From NCBI GenBank assembly GCA_029979375.1, contig JAPOHQ010000033.1:1-9639 (forward strand): DNA of 9,639 nucleotides, written 5' to 3'. Shown here piece by piece: positions 1 through 5,474 of the stretch. The first letter of the stretch is position 1, and each line of letters begins with the position of its first letter. The notes under the pieces were generated by a model that worked only from the letters and a program-made list of their open reading frames with translations, did no database searches and had not been told where the DNA came from. This DNA is from Microbacteriaceae bacterium. GTDB lineage: Bacteria > Actinomycetota > Actinomycetes > Actinomycetales > Microbacteriaceae. The position numbers and the translations under genes are program-made.

Positions 1-195
1 ATCACTGAGTTCACGGTGCCGGCCTCACAGAAGTATGACCTCGGTTACAACGGAAACCCTGGCAAGGATCTGTTCCTGGCAGAGATGCCAGGCTCGATGC
101 ACCCCGTCTACCTCAGGACTTCGGGCGACCCCTCGCAGATCTTGGTTCCAATCCTCGATGGCTCCCTCGAGGAATACCGCGGACTAATCGACTAA
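1..195 (+). CDS. C-terminal fragment of an unrecognised protein (partial, 5' end outside window)
   Basis: Frame 1 is open from the first base to a TAA at 193-195, giving the last 64 residues of a protein that starts outside the window. I do not recognise the family. The fragment is soluble-looking, rich in Pro, Gly and Asp, with no membrane segment. It contains LFLAEMPGSMHPVYLRTSG and ends EEYRGLID. Codon use (many GC-ending codons such as CTC, GGC and GAC) resembles the neighbouring genes, so I take it as coding. It converges with regX3: its TAA (193-195) overlaps the regX3 TAG (192-194 on the other strand), so neither gene has room for its own intrinsic terminator. Function unknown. Confidence 0.7.
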   Translation: MTEFTVPASQKYDLGYNGNPGKDLFLAEMPGSMHPVYLRTSGDPSQILVPILDGSLEEYRGLID

Positions 196-872
196 ACCTC
201 GAACTTGTAGCCAAGGCCGCGAACTGTCAACAGGTGGCGCGGCCTGGAGGGATCTTCCTCAATCTTTGAGCGCACTCTCTTGACGTGAACGTCAAGGGTC
301 TTGGTGTCACCAAAGTAGTTACTACCCCAGACTCGATCGATGATCTGCCCGCGGGTGAGCACCCTGTTCACGTTTTCCATTAGCAGCTCGAGCAGCTCGA
401 ACTCCTTGAGCGGCATCTGAATCTTTTCCCCGTTGACTGAAACGGTGTGGCGCTCAAGATCCATCTCAACCGGTCCCGCTCGCAGCACACCCAGTTCAGG
501 AGTTTGCGGCTCCGCTCCCCTGCGCAACACGGCCTTCATTCGGGCGAGCAGCTCCCTGGTTGAGTATGGCTTGGTCACATAGTCGTCGGCACCAATCTCA
601 AGACCGACCACCTTGTCAATCTCGGTGTCCTTGGCCGTCACCATGATGATCGGCACCTGACTCTCAGCGCGAATGATTCTGCAAACCTCATTGCCCGAAA
701 GCCCGGGGAGCATCAGATCTAAAAGAATTAGGTCGGCTCCAAGGCTGCGGAAGTTTTCGAGCGCAACGTTGCCGTCCTCGGCCTCGATTACGTCGTAGCC
801 CTCCTTCTGGAGCAGATAAACCAGCGGCTCACGCAGGTTCTTCTCGTCCTCAACAACTAGCACTCTGGTCAT
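192..872 (-). CDS. regX3: RegX3-type phosphate response regulator (OmpR/PhoB family)
   Basis: A 226-aa cytoplasmic response regulator, full length for the family. The receiver domain (about 1-118) has acidic pocket E8/D9, phosphoacceptor D52 in LLDLMLPG, T79 and K101 in VTKPYS. The OmpR-type winged helix (about 128-225) has LKEFELLELL, VWGSNYFGDTKTLDVH and the closing VRGLGYKFEV. From memory the sequence follows mycobacterial RegX3 closely, including IDKVVGLEIGADDYVTKPYS. RegX3 is the regulator of the actinobacterial phosphate-starvation response, phosphorylated by SenX3. Its ATG overlaps the senX3 stop as ATGA (869-872), and a good Shine-Dalgarno GAGGAG (883-878) lies 5 nt before the ATG, so it is translationally coupled to the kinase. 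Likely targets in this window are pstS and ppk. Confidence 0.93.
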   Translation of the reverse strand: MTRVLVVEDEKNLREPLVYLLQKEGYDVIEAEDGNVALENFRSLGADLILLDLMLPGLSGNEVCRIIRAESQVPIIMVTAKDTEIDKVVGLEIGADDYVTKPYSTRELLARMKAVLRRGAEPQTPELGVLRAGPVEMDLERHTVSVNGEKIQMPLKEFELLELLMENVNRVLTRGQIIDRVWGSNYFGDTKTLDVHVKRVRSKIEEDPSRPRHLLTVRGLGYKFEV

Positions 873-1924
873 TGGTTCTCCTCGATGGGCAGCCTGAGGG
901 TGAAGGTCGAGCCAACCCCGACCTTGGAAAACAGCTTCACCTCACCGCGGTGGTTCTGGGCGGCGTGTTTCACAATCGAGAGCCCGAGTCCGGTTCCACC
1001 GGTCTCGCGCGAGCGCGATGGATCAACTCGATAGAAACGCTCGAAGATGCGCTCCTGCTCGGCCTCTGGAATGCCGATGCCTGAGTCGGTAACGGTGATT
1101 TCGGCAACCGAGTCAACCACCCGCAGTCCAACCCCAACCTGGCCACCTTCACCGGAGTAAACAATGGCATTTTCAATCAGGTTCTTGATGGCGATCACGA
1201 GCATCTCGTAGTCGCCAATGACTGTCACCGATTGGTTGGCGCTCGAGGCCAGCTTGATCTGGTGCTGCTCAGCCAACACGGCATTGCGGTCCACAGCATC
1301 GGCGATGACTGTTGCCAAATCGAGCTCTCCGATGTTTTCCGAGAGCTTTGCTCCCTGGACTCTAGAAAGCTGGATCAGCTCCTGAACGATGTTGGCAAGC
1401 CTCTGAGCCTCGCGCTGGAGCGACTCGGCGAACTTCTGGACGGCCTCGGGATCATCAACCGCTCCCTGCATGGCCTCGGAAAGCAGGCTGATGGCTCCGA
1501 TCGGGGTCTTGAGTTCATGGGAAACGTTGGCGACAAAGTCGCGCCTGGTCTCCTCAAGCCGCTTGCTGTCGGTTCGATCGTCGACCAGCAGCATGACGTA
1601 GCGTTCACCAAACTTTGCGGCGCGGGCGTGAACAAAAACCTGGTCCCTGCGCAACCCTGTTTCCAGCTCGATGTCCCTAGAGACAGCTCCGGAGGCAGTT
1701 CTAGCCTCATCTGCCAGCTGCACCAGAGCCGCGTGAATAAGCCTGCGGTTCTGCACCAGTCCAAACTGAATTGCACCCGGCGAGGCCCTAACAACCGAGT
1801 TTGCTTGGTCGAGGACGACCCCAGCGGTTGCAATGACGTCGACTACTTGCGCGGCAACTATTTCGAAGGCATCAAATTCAGTCTCTGGCTGGCGCGATGC
1901 TCTGCGTGATGAGAGAAAAGCCAT
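869..1924 (-). CDS. senX3: SenX3-like sensor histidine kinase without transmembrane segments
   Basis: A 351-aa histidine kinase. Domains: a short polar N-terminus (1-20), a PAS-like region (about 22-120), HisKA (about 125-195) with the H-box VANVSHELKTP (H136), and HATPase_c (about 235-347) with N-box NLIENA, G1 box DSGIGI, F-box ERFYR and G2 box GGTGLGLSIVK. The kinase core matches mycobacterial SenX3, the phosphate-responsive partner of RegX3. ATG at 1924 is chosen because GGAGGA (1933-1928) sits just upstream. A TTG at 1927 is possible but abuts that site. An in-frame stop at 1942-1940 forbids further N-terminal extension. SenX3 homologues normally carry N-terminal membrane helices; none is present here, so this kinase is predicted to be cytosolic or held at the membrane by a partner. 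All catalytic motifs appear intact. Confidence 0.9.
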   Translation of the reverse strand: MAFLSSRRASRQPETEFDAFEIVAAQVVDVIATAGVVLDQANSVVRASPGAIQFGLVQNRRLIHAALVQLADEARTASGAVSRDIELETGLRRDQVFVHARAAKFGERYVMLLVDDRTDSKRLEETRRDFVANVSHELKTPIGAISLLSEAMQGAVDDPEAVQKFAESLQREAQRLANIVQELIQLSRVQGAKLSENIGELDLATVIADAVDRNAVLAEQHQIKLASSANQSVTVIGDYEMLVIAIKNLIENAIVYSGEGGQVGVGLRVVDSVAEITVTDSGIGIPEAEQERIFERFYRVDPSRSRETGGTGLGLSIVKHAAQNHRGEVKLFSKVGVGSTFTLRLPIEENQ

Positions 1925-1937
1925 CAATCCTCCGCCA

Positions 1938-1952
1938 GTTCACTTGGTAAAC
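1938..1952. promoter_or_regulatory. Candidate RegX3/PhoP operator in the senX3-phoU divergent region
   Basis: The sequence GTTCAC-TTG-GTAAAC is an inverted repeat with one mismatch between arms (GTTCAC against GTTTAC). The left 11 bases, GTTCACTTGGT, match unit 2 of the box before pstS (GTTTACTTGGT at 9214-9224) at 10 of 11 positions. It lies 13 nt before the senX3 ATG, overlapping the position expected for the promoter or leader of that gene, and about 130 nt before phoU. Autoregulation of senX3-regX3 is known in mycobacteria. The rest of the 159-bp gap (1925-2083) has a 10-bp palindrome AAAAGCTTTT (1953-1962) and no promoter I can assign with confidence. Confidence 0.45.
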
Positions 1953-2083
1953 AAAAGCTTTTCTCCAAGACTAGGAGTAAATTGGCAGGCGGACACGGCA
2001 GTTTTCCGCTGGTTTGAATGAAATTAAGCCAAAGTTTGATTTCCACTGCTTGGCTAGCGGACACTGAAGATGAAAGTGGAGCG

Positions 2084-2722
2084 ATGCGCGCAGTTTTCCA
2101 ACAGGAGCTAAAAGAGGTTCAGTCGCGGCTGGTTGAACTAGCACGTGGTGCCCAAAAGATTGTGACCAAGGCCTCCGGGGCTTTCCTCAATTCAGATGTT
2201 TCCCTGGCCGATGAGGCTCTGGCTCTGGCCGACAGCAACGAAGAGAAGGCTCTCGACCTTGACGAGCTTGTGATCCGAATCCTGGCAACTCAGTCTCCAG
2301 TCGCTCGTGACCTCAGGATTTTGGTTTCCGCATTGCGCATGAGCGCATCCCTCGAGCGCATGGGTTCGCTCGCCTCCCACATTGCCGCCATTGCGCGTTA
2401 CCGCTTCCCCGGAAGCGCAATCCCGGAGTCACTGAGACCAACCTTTGAGGAGATGGCCGCCATCGACCAGGAACTTGCCAGCAAGGCAGTCTCGCTGCTT
2501 GAGAACACGGACCTGGACATCGCCAGGGAGATCCAGGCTCGCGACGAGGCGGTGGACCTGCTTCACCGAAAGGTCTTCGATGTGGTGCTAGCCAGCGACT
2601 GGTCAGAGAATGCGATGTATACGGTCGATGTGACGCTGGCATCTCGCTACTTCGAGCGCTTCGCCGATCACGTCGTAGATATCAGCGCCAAGGTCAGCTT
2701 CCTGCAGACCGGCGAGTGGTAA
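2084..2722 (+). CDS. phoU: PhoU phosphate-signalling regulator
   Basis: A 212-aa all-helical protein of normal PhoU length, made of two tandem three-helix repeats (about 1-105 and 110-205). PhoU proteins link the Pst transporter to the phosphate sensor kinase and dampen signalling when phosphate is plentiful. Family marks: N-terminal MRAVFQQELKEVQSRLVELA, the repeat-1 segment QSPVARDLRILVSALRM and ERMGSLASHIA, and repeat-2 YFERFADHVVDISAKV with its E-x3-D motif. I choose ATG 2084 because the family's usual N-terminus starts exactly there. The frame stays open to an ATG at 2018, but those 22 residues resemble nothing in the family and lack a ribosome site. GGAG (2078-2081) lies only 2 nt before 2084, so initiation may be leaderless. 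It diverges from senX3 and ends 3 nt from the gpmA stop. Confidence 0.93.
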   Translation: MRAVFQQELKEVQSRLVELARGAQKIVTKASGAFLNSDVSLADEALALADSNEEKALDLDELVIRILATQSPVARDLRILVSALRMSASLERMGSLASHIAAIARYRFPGSAIPESLRPTFEEMAAIDQELASKAVSLLENTDLDIAREIQARDEAVDLLHRKVFDVVLASDWSENAMYTVDVTLASRYFERFADHVVDISAKVSFLQTGEW

Positions 2723-2725
2723 AGA

Positions 2726-3472
2726 CTACTTCTTGCCCTGACTAGCCACCGCGGCAGCTCCGGCTGCAGCAGCCTCGGGATCCAGATATTCGCCGCCGCG
2801 AACCAGTGGCTTCAGATCTTCCCCGAGCCTGTAGTGCAGGGGAATGCCGGTTGGGATATTCAGCTCGGCAATCTCGTCATCGCTGATTTCATCGAGGTGC
2901 TTGACGAGCGCCCTGAGCGAATTGCCGTGGGCGGTGATCAAAACCTTCTTGCCTGCCCGAAGACTCTCGGAGATATCGCTGTGCCAATAGGGCAGCATCC
3001 TGACAAGCACGTCTTTCAGGCACTCTGTTCTGGGGAGTGCATCACCGAGGCCCGCATAGCGCTCGTCATGAGCCTGTGAATACTCCGCATCGTCCGCGAT
3101 TGGCGGTGGCGGGGTGTCATAGCTGCGACGCCAGGTTTGGAACTGCTCTGGACCGTACTTTTCCAAGGTCTCCGCCTTGTCCAGACCCTGCAGCGATCCG
3201 TAGTGGCGCTCGTTTAGTCGCCAGGAGCGCTCGGTTGGAATCCAGTTTCTGTCAATTTGGTCGAGGGCAATGTGTGCGGTGTTGATGGCGCGCTTCAAGA
3301 CTGATGTGTAAAGCAGGTCTGGAAGAAGTTTCTTCTCACCCATGAGCTCCCCGGCTCGCTTCGCCTCCTGCCGACCCTGATCCGAGAGATCGACATCCAC
3401 CCATCCGGTGAAGAGGTTTTTCTGGTTCCAAACGCTGTTGCCATGGCGAAGCAAGATGAGGTCATAGGTCAT
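2726..3472 (-). CDS. gpmA: 2,3-bisphosphoglycerate-dependent phosphoglycerate mutase
   Basis: A 248-aa cytoplasmic glycolytic enzyme that interconverts 3- and 2-phosphoglycerate. It belongs to the histidine phosphatase superfamily: phosphohistidine motif LLRHGNS (H10), Arg in LKRA (R61), acid E88 in WRLNERHYG, and second histidine H182 in ITAHGNSLRALVKH. The substrate-side signature LNERHYGSLQGLDKAE and the length are those of dPGM rather than the broad-specificity phosphatases. The C-terminus is an Ala-rich tail ending in Lys-Lys, outside the catalytic core. The gene starts 23 nt after ygfZ with no Shine-Dalgarno, but TAAACT lies exactly 6 nt before the ATG (see 3473-3484), suggesting its own leaderless promoter. 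In mycobacteria gpm1 lies directly next to senX3-regX3; here phoU lies between them. Confidence 0.96.
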   Translation of the reverse strand: MTYDLILLRHGNSVWNQKNLFTGWVDVDLSDQGRQEAKRAGELMGEKKLLPDLLYTSVLKRAINTAHIALDQIDRNWIPTERSWRLNERHYGSLQGLDKAETLEKYGPEQFQTWRRSYDTPPPPIADDAEYSQAHDERYAGLGDALPRTECLKDVLVRMLPYWHSDISESLRAGKKVLITAHGNSLRALVKHLDEISDDEIAELNIPTGIPLHYRLGEDLKPLVRGGEYLDPEAAAAGAAAVASQGKK

Positions 3473-3484
3473 GGCGTTAGTTTA
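3473..3484 (-). promoter_or_regulatory. Predicted leaderless -10 element for gpmA
   Basis: On the minus strand TAAACT (3484-3479) is followed by six bases AACGCC and then the gpmA ATG. This is the TANNNT-N6-start arrangement expected when transcription begins at the start codon. No Shine-Dalgarno is present. I see no clear -35 hexamer; the element lies at the very end of ygfZ and in the 23-nt gap. Confidence 0.5.
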
Positions 3485-3495
3485 GCCAGTCGCCC

Positions 3496-4446
3496 TCAGC
3501 GCTTGCTGGAGAGCTTGAAGGCGCTTGGTCTGGGGAGATTGGCGGCCTTGCCGGCATCCGCGGGCACCAGCACCTGCTGGCTTGCCAGGCTCCCACCGGG
3601 CTTGGCAATAGCGAGGTCCAGGTAGGGGGTGGCCCGAGACAAAAGTGCAAGTGCGATGCCACCCATTTCGAAGTGCAGTGCCGAAGCGACAATTTTGCCC
3701 GCGAGCTTCTCTAGGTAGTAAACCTCGGTGCCGACCTCGGGGAGACTGTCGCCGCTCTCGAGATGCAACAGGGTCAGGCGCCTTGGTGGATGACCGAGAT
3801 TGTGAACCTTCGCGACGCTTTCCTGGCCGCGATAGCAGCCCTTGCTCAGGTGGACCGCGCTCGACAACCAATCAAACTCATGGGGCAATGACTTCTCGTC
3901 AATATCCGATAGCTCTGGCCTTCCCGCCGCTATGCGCAGTGCCTGATAGGCCAGCAGTCCGACCTCCTTGGCTAGTGGTGGGGTTCCAAGGGTCTCTGCG
4001 TAATCAAAGACTGCCCGCTGCGGGTTGTAGCTGACCGAGTTCACACTTTGACGCGAGAAGGGATCCTGCCAATCGCCTTTGCCAAAGTGGCCATAGACCC
4101 CCAGGTCGGATTCGGCAAGTTCAACCTTGGCGCGAAAGCGCATTTTGCCAAGCCAATCGGCGAGCGCCGCAGATCGCTCCCGCGGGGTGATGATCAACAC
4201 CTGGTCCTCTTTGATGACGAGCTTTAGCTGGTGTTCGATGTGGCCCTGCGGGCTAAGCAAAAGCGCCTCTGCTGAGTCCCCTGGTTTGAGATTGATCACA
4301 TCCTGCGAGACGAGCGAGTGAAGCCAGCTCTGGCGATCCTCACCCGTGACGGTGAGCACACACTGGTCTGACCTGGTGACATAGGCATTGCCGGATGCGA
4401 GCTCGCGCTGCTCGCTGAGGGGATTACCAAAGTGACTACTTGTCAT
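3496..4446 (-). CDS. ygfZ: YgfZ/GcvT-fold folate-binding iron-sulfur protein
   Basis: A 316-aa protein related to the aminomethyltransferase GcvT fold. The diagnostic YgfZ motif KGCYRGQE is present (202-209, Cys204), following DIDEKSLPHEFDWL. YgfZ proteins bind tetrahydrofolate and support assembly or repair of certain iron-sulfur enzymes; the motif cysteine is important in E. coli. The N-terminal part (about 25-110) has the GcvT-like segment LTVTGEDRQSWLHSLVSQDV, and the C-terminal barrel (about 222-280) includes GKIVASALHF. ATG 4446 is chosen over an upstream start at 4530 because the extra 28 residues lie in the 3' end of the preceding gene and are not family-like. GGAAAG precedes the ATG, and the 11-nt overlap with the nitrobindin-like gene suggests coupled translation. 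Glycine-cleavage GcvT itself is unlikely given the motif. Confidence 0.88.
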   Translation of the reverse strand: MTSSHFGNPLSEQRELASGNAYVTRSDQCVLTVTGEDRQSWLHSLVSQDVINLKPGDSAEALLLSPQGHIEHQLKLVIKEDQVLIITPRERSAALADWLGKMRFRAKVELAESDLGVYGHFGKGDWQDPFSRQSVNSVSYNPQRAVFDYAETLGTPPLAKEVGLLAYQALRIAAGRPELSDIDEKSLPHEFDWLSSAVHLSKGCYRGQESVAKVHNLGHPPRRLTLLHLESGDSLPEVGTEVYYLEKLAGKIVASALHFEMGGIALALLSRATPYLDLAIAKPGGSLASQQVLVPADAGKAANLPRPSAFKLSSKR

Positions 4447-5032
4447 TTCTTTCCAGCCTCGCCGAGGCGTGGGAACCGAGTGGTTGTCCCAGCGCTGCCA
4501 TGTCCCACGCCCACAGCAGTGCCCCATCAACTAGCCCCCACATCCGCTGGGCCGAGCTGTATTCCTTGGCATTGGGAGAGCGCAGGACCGCATCGGTAGC
4601 GATATCGACTCGAGCCCCCTTGATCTGGCCGAAGTAGAGTTCGGCAACCCCATTGGGGTGAATGATCAGAGCCTCGATATCAAAGCCGCCATTCTTGTTG
4701 CGCCACAGCTCGAGGTCCTCCCGCACGGTTATCGCGCTTTCTCCACTTCCTGGCAAGAGGCCCGGACCGGAATCAGATTCGTTGCTAGGACGAGAAATCA
4801 TCCAGTAGCCGCGTTCGGAAGAGATCAGCTTTCCGGCTTCATCTGTAACTCGAGATTGATACTCCAGCTTGCCGGTCTCTAGGGGTGCAAAGCTCATGTC
4901 TTGATAAAACTCGATCTCTTGCGCCCCAGCGGCGGAGTCCTTATATGAGACAACGCCACTCCCCTTCCAGCTTCCAATCAGGAAGGCGAAGGGAGTTAGC
5001 TCAATGGGGAGATCATCCGGCAGGACGAACAA
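4436..5032 (-). CDS. Nitrobindin-like haem beta-barrel protein (FABP-like, DUF1794)
   Basis: A 198-aa cytoplasmic beta-barrel protein of the actinobacterial 'FABP-like' group (related to Mycobacterium tuberculosis Rv2717c and the THAP4 haem-binding domain). The hallmark GxWxGxG is seen as GSWKGSG (20-26), and a C-terminal histidine in LGSHASARLER (H188) matches the proximal haem ligand. Known members bind ferric haem and react with nitric oxide or peroxynitrite; the exact role in cells is unsettled. There is an insert of about 15 residues rich in Ser, Gly and Pro (82-99). The start is TTG at 5032: the family's N-terminus begins there, and no ATG or GTG fits. It follows the 36-aa gene by 2 nt and overlaps ygfZ by 11 nt, so it is an operon member probably read by translational coupling. 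Confidence 0.85.
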   Translation of the reverse strand: MFVLPDDLPIELTPFAFLIGSWKGSGVVSYKDSAAGAQEIEFYQDMSFAPLETGKLEYQSRVTDEAGKLISSERGYWMISRPSNESDSGPGLLPGSGESAITVREDLELWRNKNGGFDIEALIIHPNGVAELYFGQIKGARVDIATDAVLRSPNAKEYSSAQRMWGLVDGALLWAWDMAALGQPLGSHASARLERNDK

Positions 5033-5034
5033 AA

Positions 5035-5145
5035 CTAACGCTGCCCCTTGAATAGCTTGTAGAGGACAACACCGGAGATTCCGGCAATTGCGATTCCGGC
5101 GAGCACCAAAAGGCCCGTGAAGACAAGTTCGATGGCGAGCAGCAT
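5035..5145 (-). CDS. 36-aa single-helix membrane peptide (small ORF)
   Basis: A 36-residue ORF from ATG (5145-5143) to TAG (5037-5035). It starts MLLAIELVF and ends VVLYKLFKGQR: one hydrophobic helix (about 7-29, rich in Leu, Ile, Val, Ala and Gly) followed by a basic tail, so it should insert with its C-terminus in the cytoplasm. It fills the gap between the 84-aa membrane protein (9 nt upstream) and the nitrobindin-like gene (2 nt downstream) almost perfectly, which supports its being real. There is no Shine-Dalgarno, but TAGAAT lies 6 nt before the ATG. I do not recognise a family. It could be a small regulator or subunit partner of the adjacent membrane protein, but that is a guess from position only. 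Confidence 0.65.
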   Translation of the reverse strand: MLLAIELVFTGLLVLAGIAIAGISGVVLYKLFKGQR

Positions 5146-5157
5146 GGCTCGATTCTA
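5146..5157 (-). promoter_or_regulatory. Predicted leaderless -10 element for the 36-aa ORF
   Basis: TAGAAT (5157-5152, minus strand) is followed by CGAGCC and the ATG at 5145: TANNNT with exactly 6 nt to the start codon. Its TAG is also the stop codon of the upstream 84-aa gene, so the promoter would be embedded in the operon. The -35 region (TTTACT about 18 nt upstream) is weak. Confidence 0.45.
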
Positions 5158-5409
5158 ACTCGCGAGGCTAATCAGAGTAAAAAGGCCTAGCAAAAACAGG
5201 GTGCCCGCCGTGACATAGACCTGCTGCCTAACGGTGTCCTTTGACTTTGAGGACATCAGGTGCTCGAGGCTGACAAGAGCAATTGAGGCGGCGGCGATTG
5301 CTCCGAATGTGGTCAAACGCGTCTCGCCGCTAAGCAGTAGCAGGGCTGCCAAACCCGAAGCGGCAACCATTGCCCAGATCACGGTTATCTGCACCCACTG
5401 CTTGCTCAC
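5155..5409 (-). CDS. 84-aa integral membrane protein of unknown function
   Basis: A small, very hydrophobic protein with three predicted membrane helices (about 7-27, 33-50 and 63-82). The loop between helices 2 and 3 is polar and basic (EHLMSSKSKDTVRQQ). The start is GTG at 5409: no Shine-Dalgarno is present, but TAGAGT lies exactly 6 nt upstream, fitting leaderless initiation. I do not recognise a named family and see no catalytic motif. It is the first gene of the minus-strand run leading to the 36-aa ORF, nitrobindin-like, ygfZ and gpmA genes, and it is divergent from glnR across 65 bp. Codon use matches its neighbours. A role as a small membrane scaffold is possible but not shown. Confidence 0.75.
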   Translation of the reverse strand: MSKQWVQITVIWAMVAASGLAALLLLSGETRLTTFGAIAAASIALVSLEHLMSSKSKDTVRQQVYVTAGTLFLLGLFTLISLAS

Positions 5410-5421
5410 GAGAAGACTCTA
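5410..5421 (-). promoter_or_regulatory. Predicted leaderless promoter (-10) of the minus-strand operon
   Basis: TAGAGT (5421-5416, minus strand) then CTTCTC then the GTG start at 5409. This is probably the main promoter for the five-gene run down to gpmA. No convincing -35 hexamer is seen. Confidence 0.5.
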
Positions 5422-5444
5422 TCCAACGCCCCGGCAATCACCAG

Positions 5445-5467
5445 TATCATTTTTGCCAAGCGGGAGG
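5445..5467 (+). promoter_or_regulatory. Candidate -10 and Shine-Dalgarno of glnR
   Basis: TATCAT (5445-5450) fits a -10 element. GGGAGG (5462-5467) is a strong ribosome site 7 nt before the ATG at 5475 and decides that start against an upstream in-frame ATG at 5370. The -35 region is not recognisable. This promoter lies back to back with the one at 5410-5421. Confidence 0.5.
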
Positions 5468-5474
5468 CGGAAAT

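Noticed and set aside
44..57. GTTAC-N4-GAAAC resembling a GlnR box
   Set aside because: The spacing is 4 rather than 6, and it lies inside a coding region.
1232..1909. 225-aa ORF on + antisense to senX3
   Set aside because: It lies wholly opposite a kinase with all its catalytic motifs, and its own translation shows no family features or ribosome site. It is a shadow of biased codon use.
2018..2083. Possible 22-residue N-terminal extension of PhoU
   Set aside because: The family's N-terminus begins at the Met encoded at 2084; the extra residues are not PhoU-like, and the ATG at 2018 has no ribosome site.
2354..2368. PhoU repeat 1 has ERMGS where the E-x3-D metal motif would need Asp
   Set aside because: From memory, mycobacterial PhoY2 also lacks the Asp here (RMGALA), so it appears normal for actinobacteria. 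The second motif, ERFAD, is intact.
2715..2735. Search for a terminator between the convergent phoU and gpmA
   Set aside because: Only 3 nt separate the stops, and I see no GC-rich hairpin with a T-run on either strand.
4447..4530. 28-residue N-terminal extension of YgfZ
   Set aside because: It falls within the coding end of the nitrobindin-like gene, and the residues are not conserved-looking; ATG 4446 has a purine-rich site just before it.
5370..5474. 35-residue N-terminal extension of GlnR
   Set aside because: It would run through the divergent gene's start and promoter. GGGAGG before ATG 5475 and the family length favour the shorter form.
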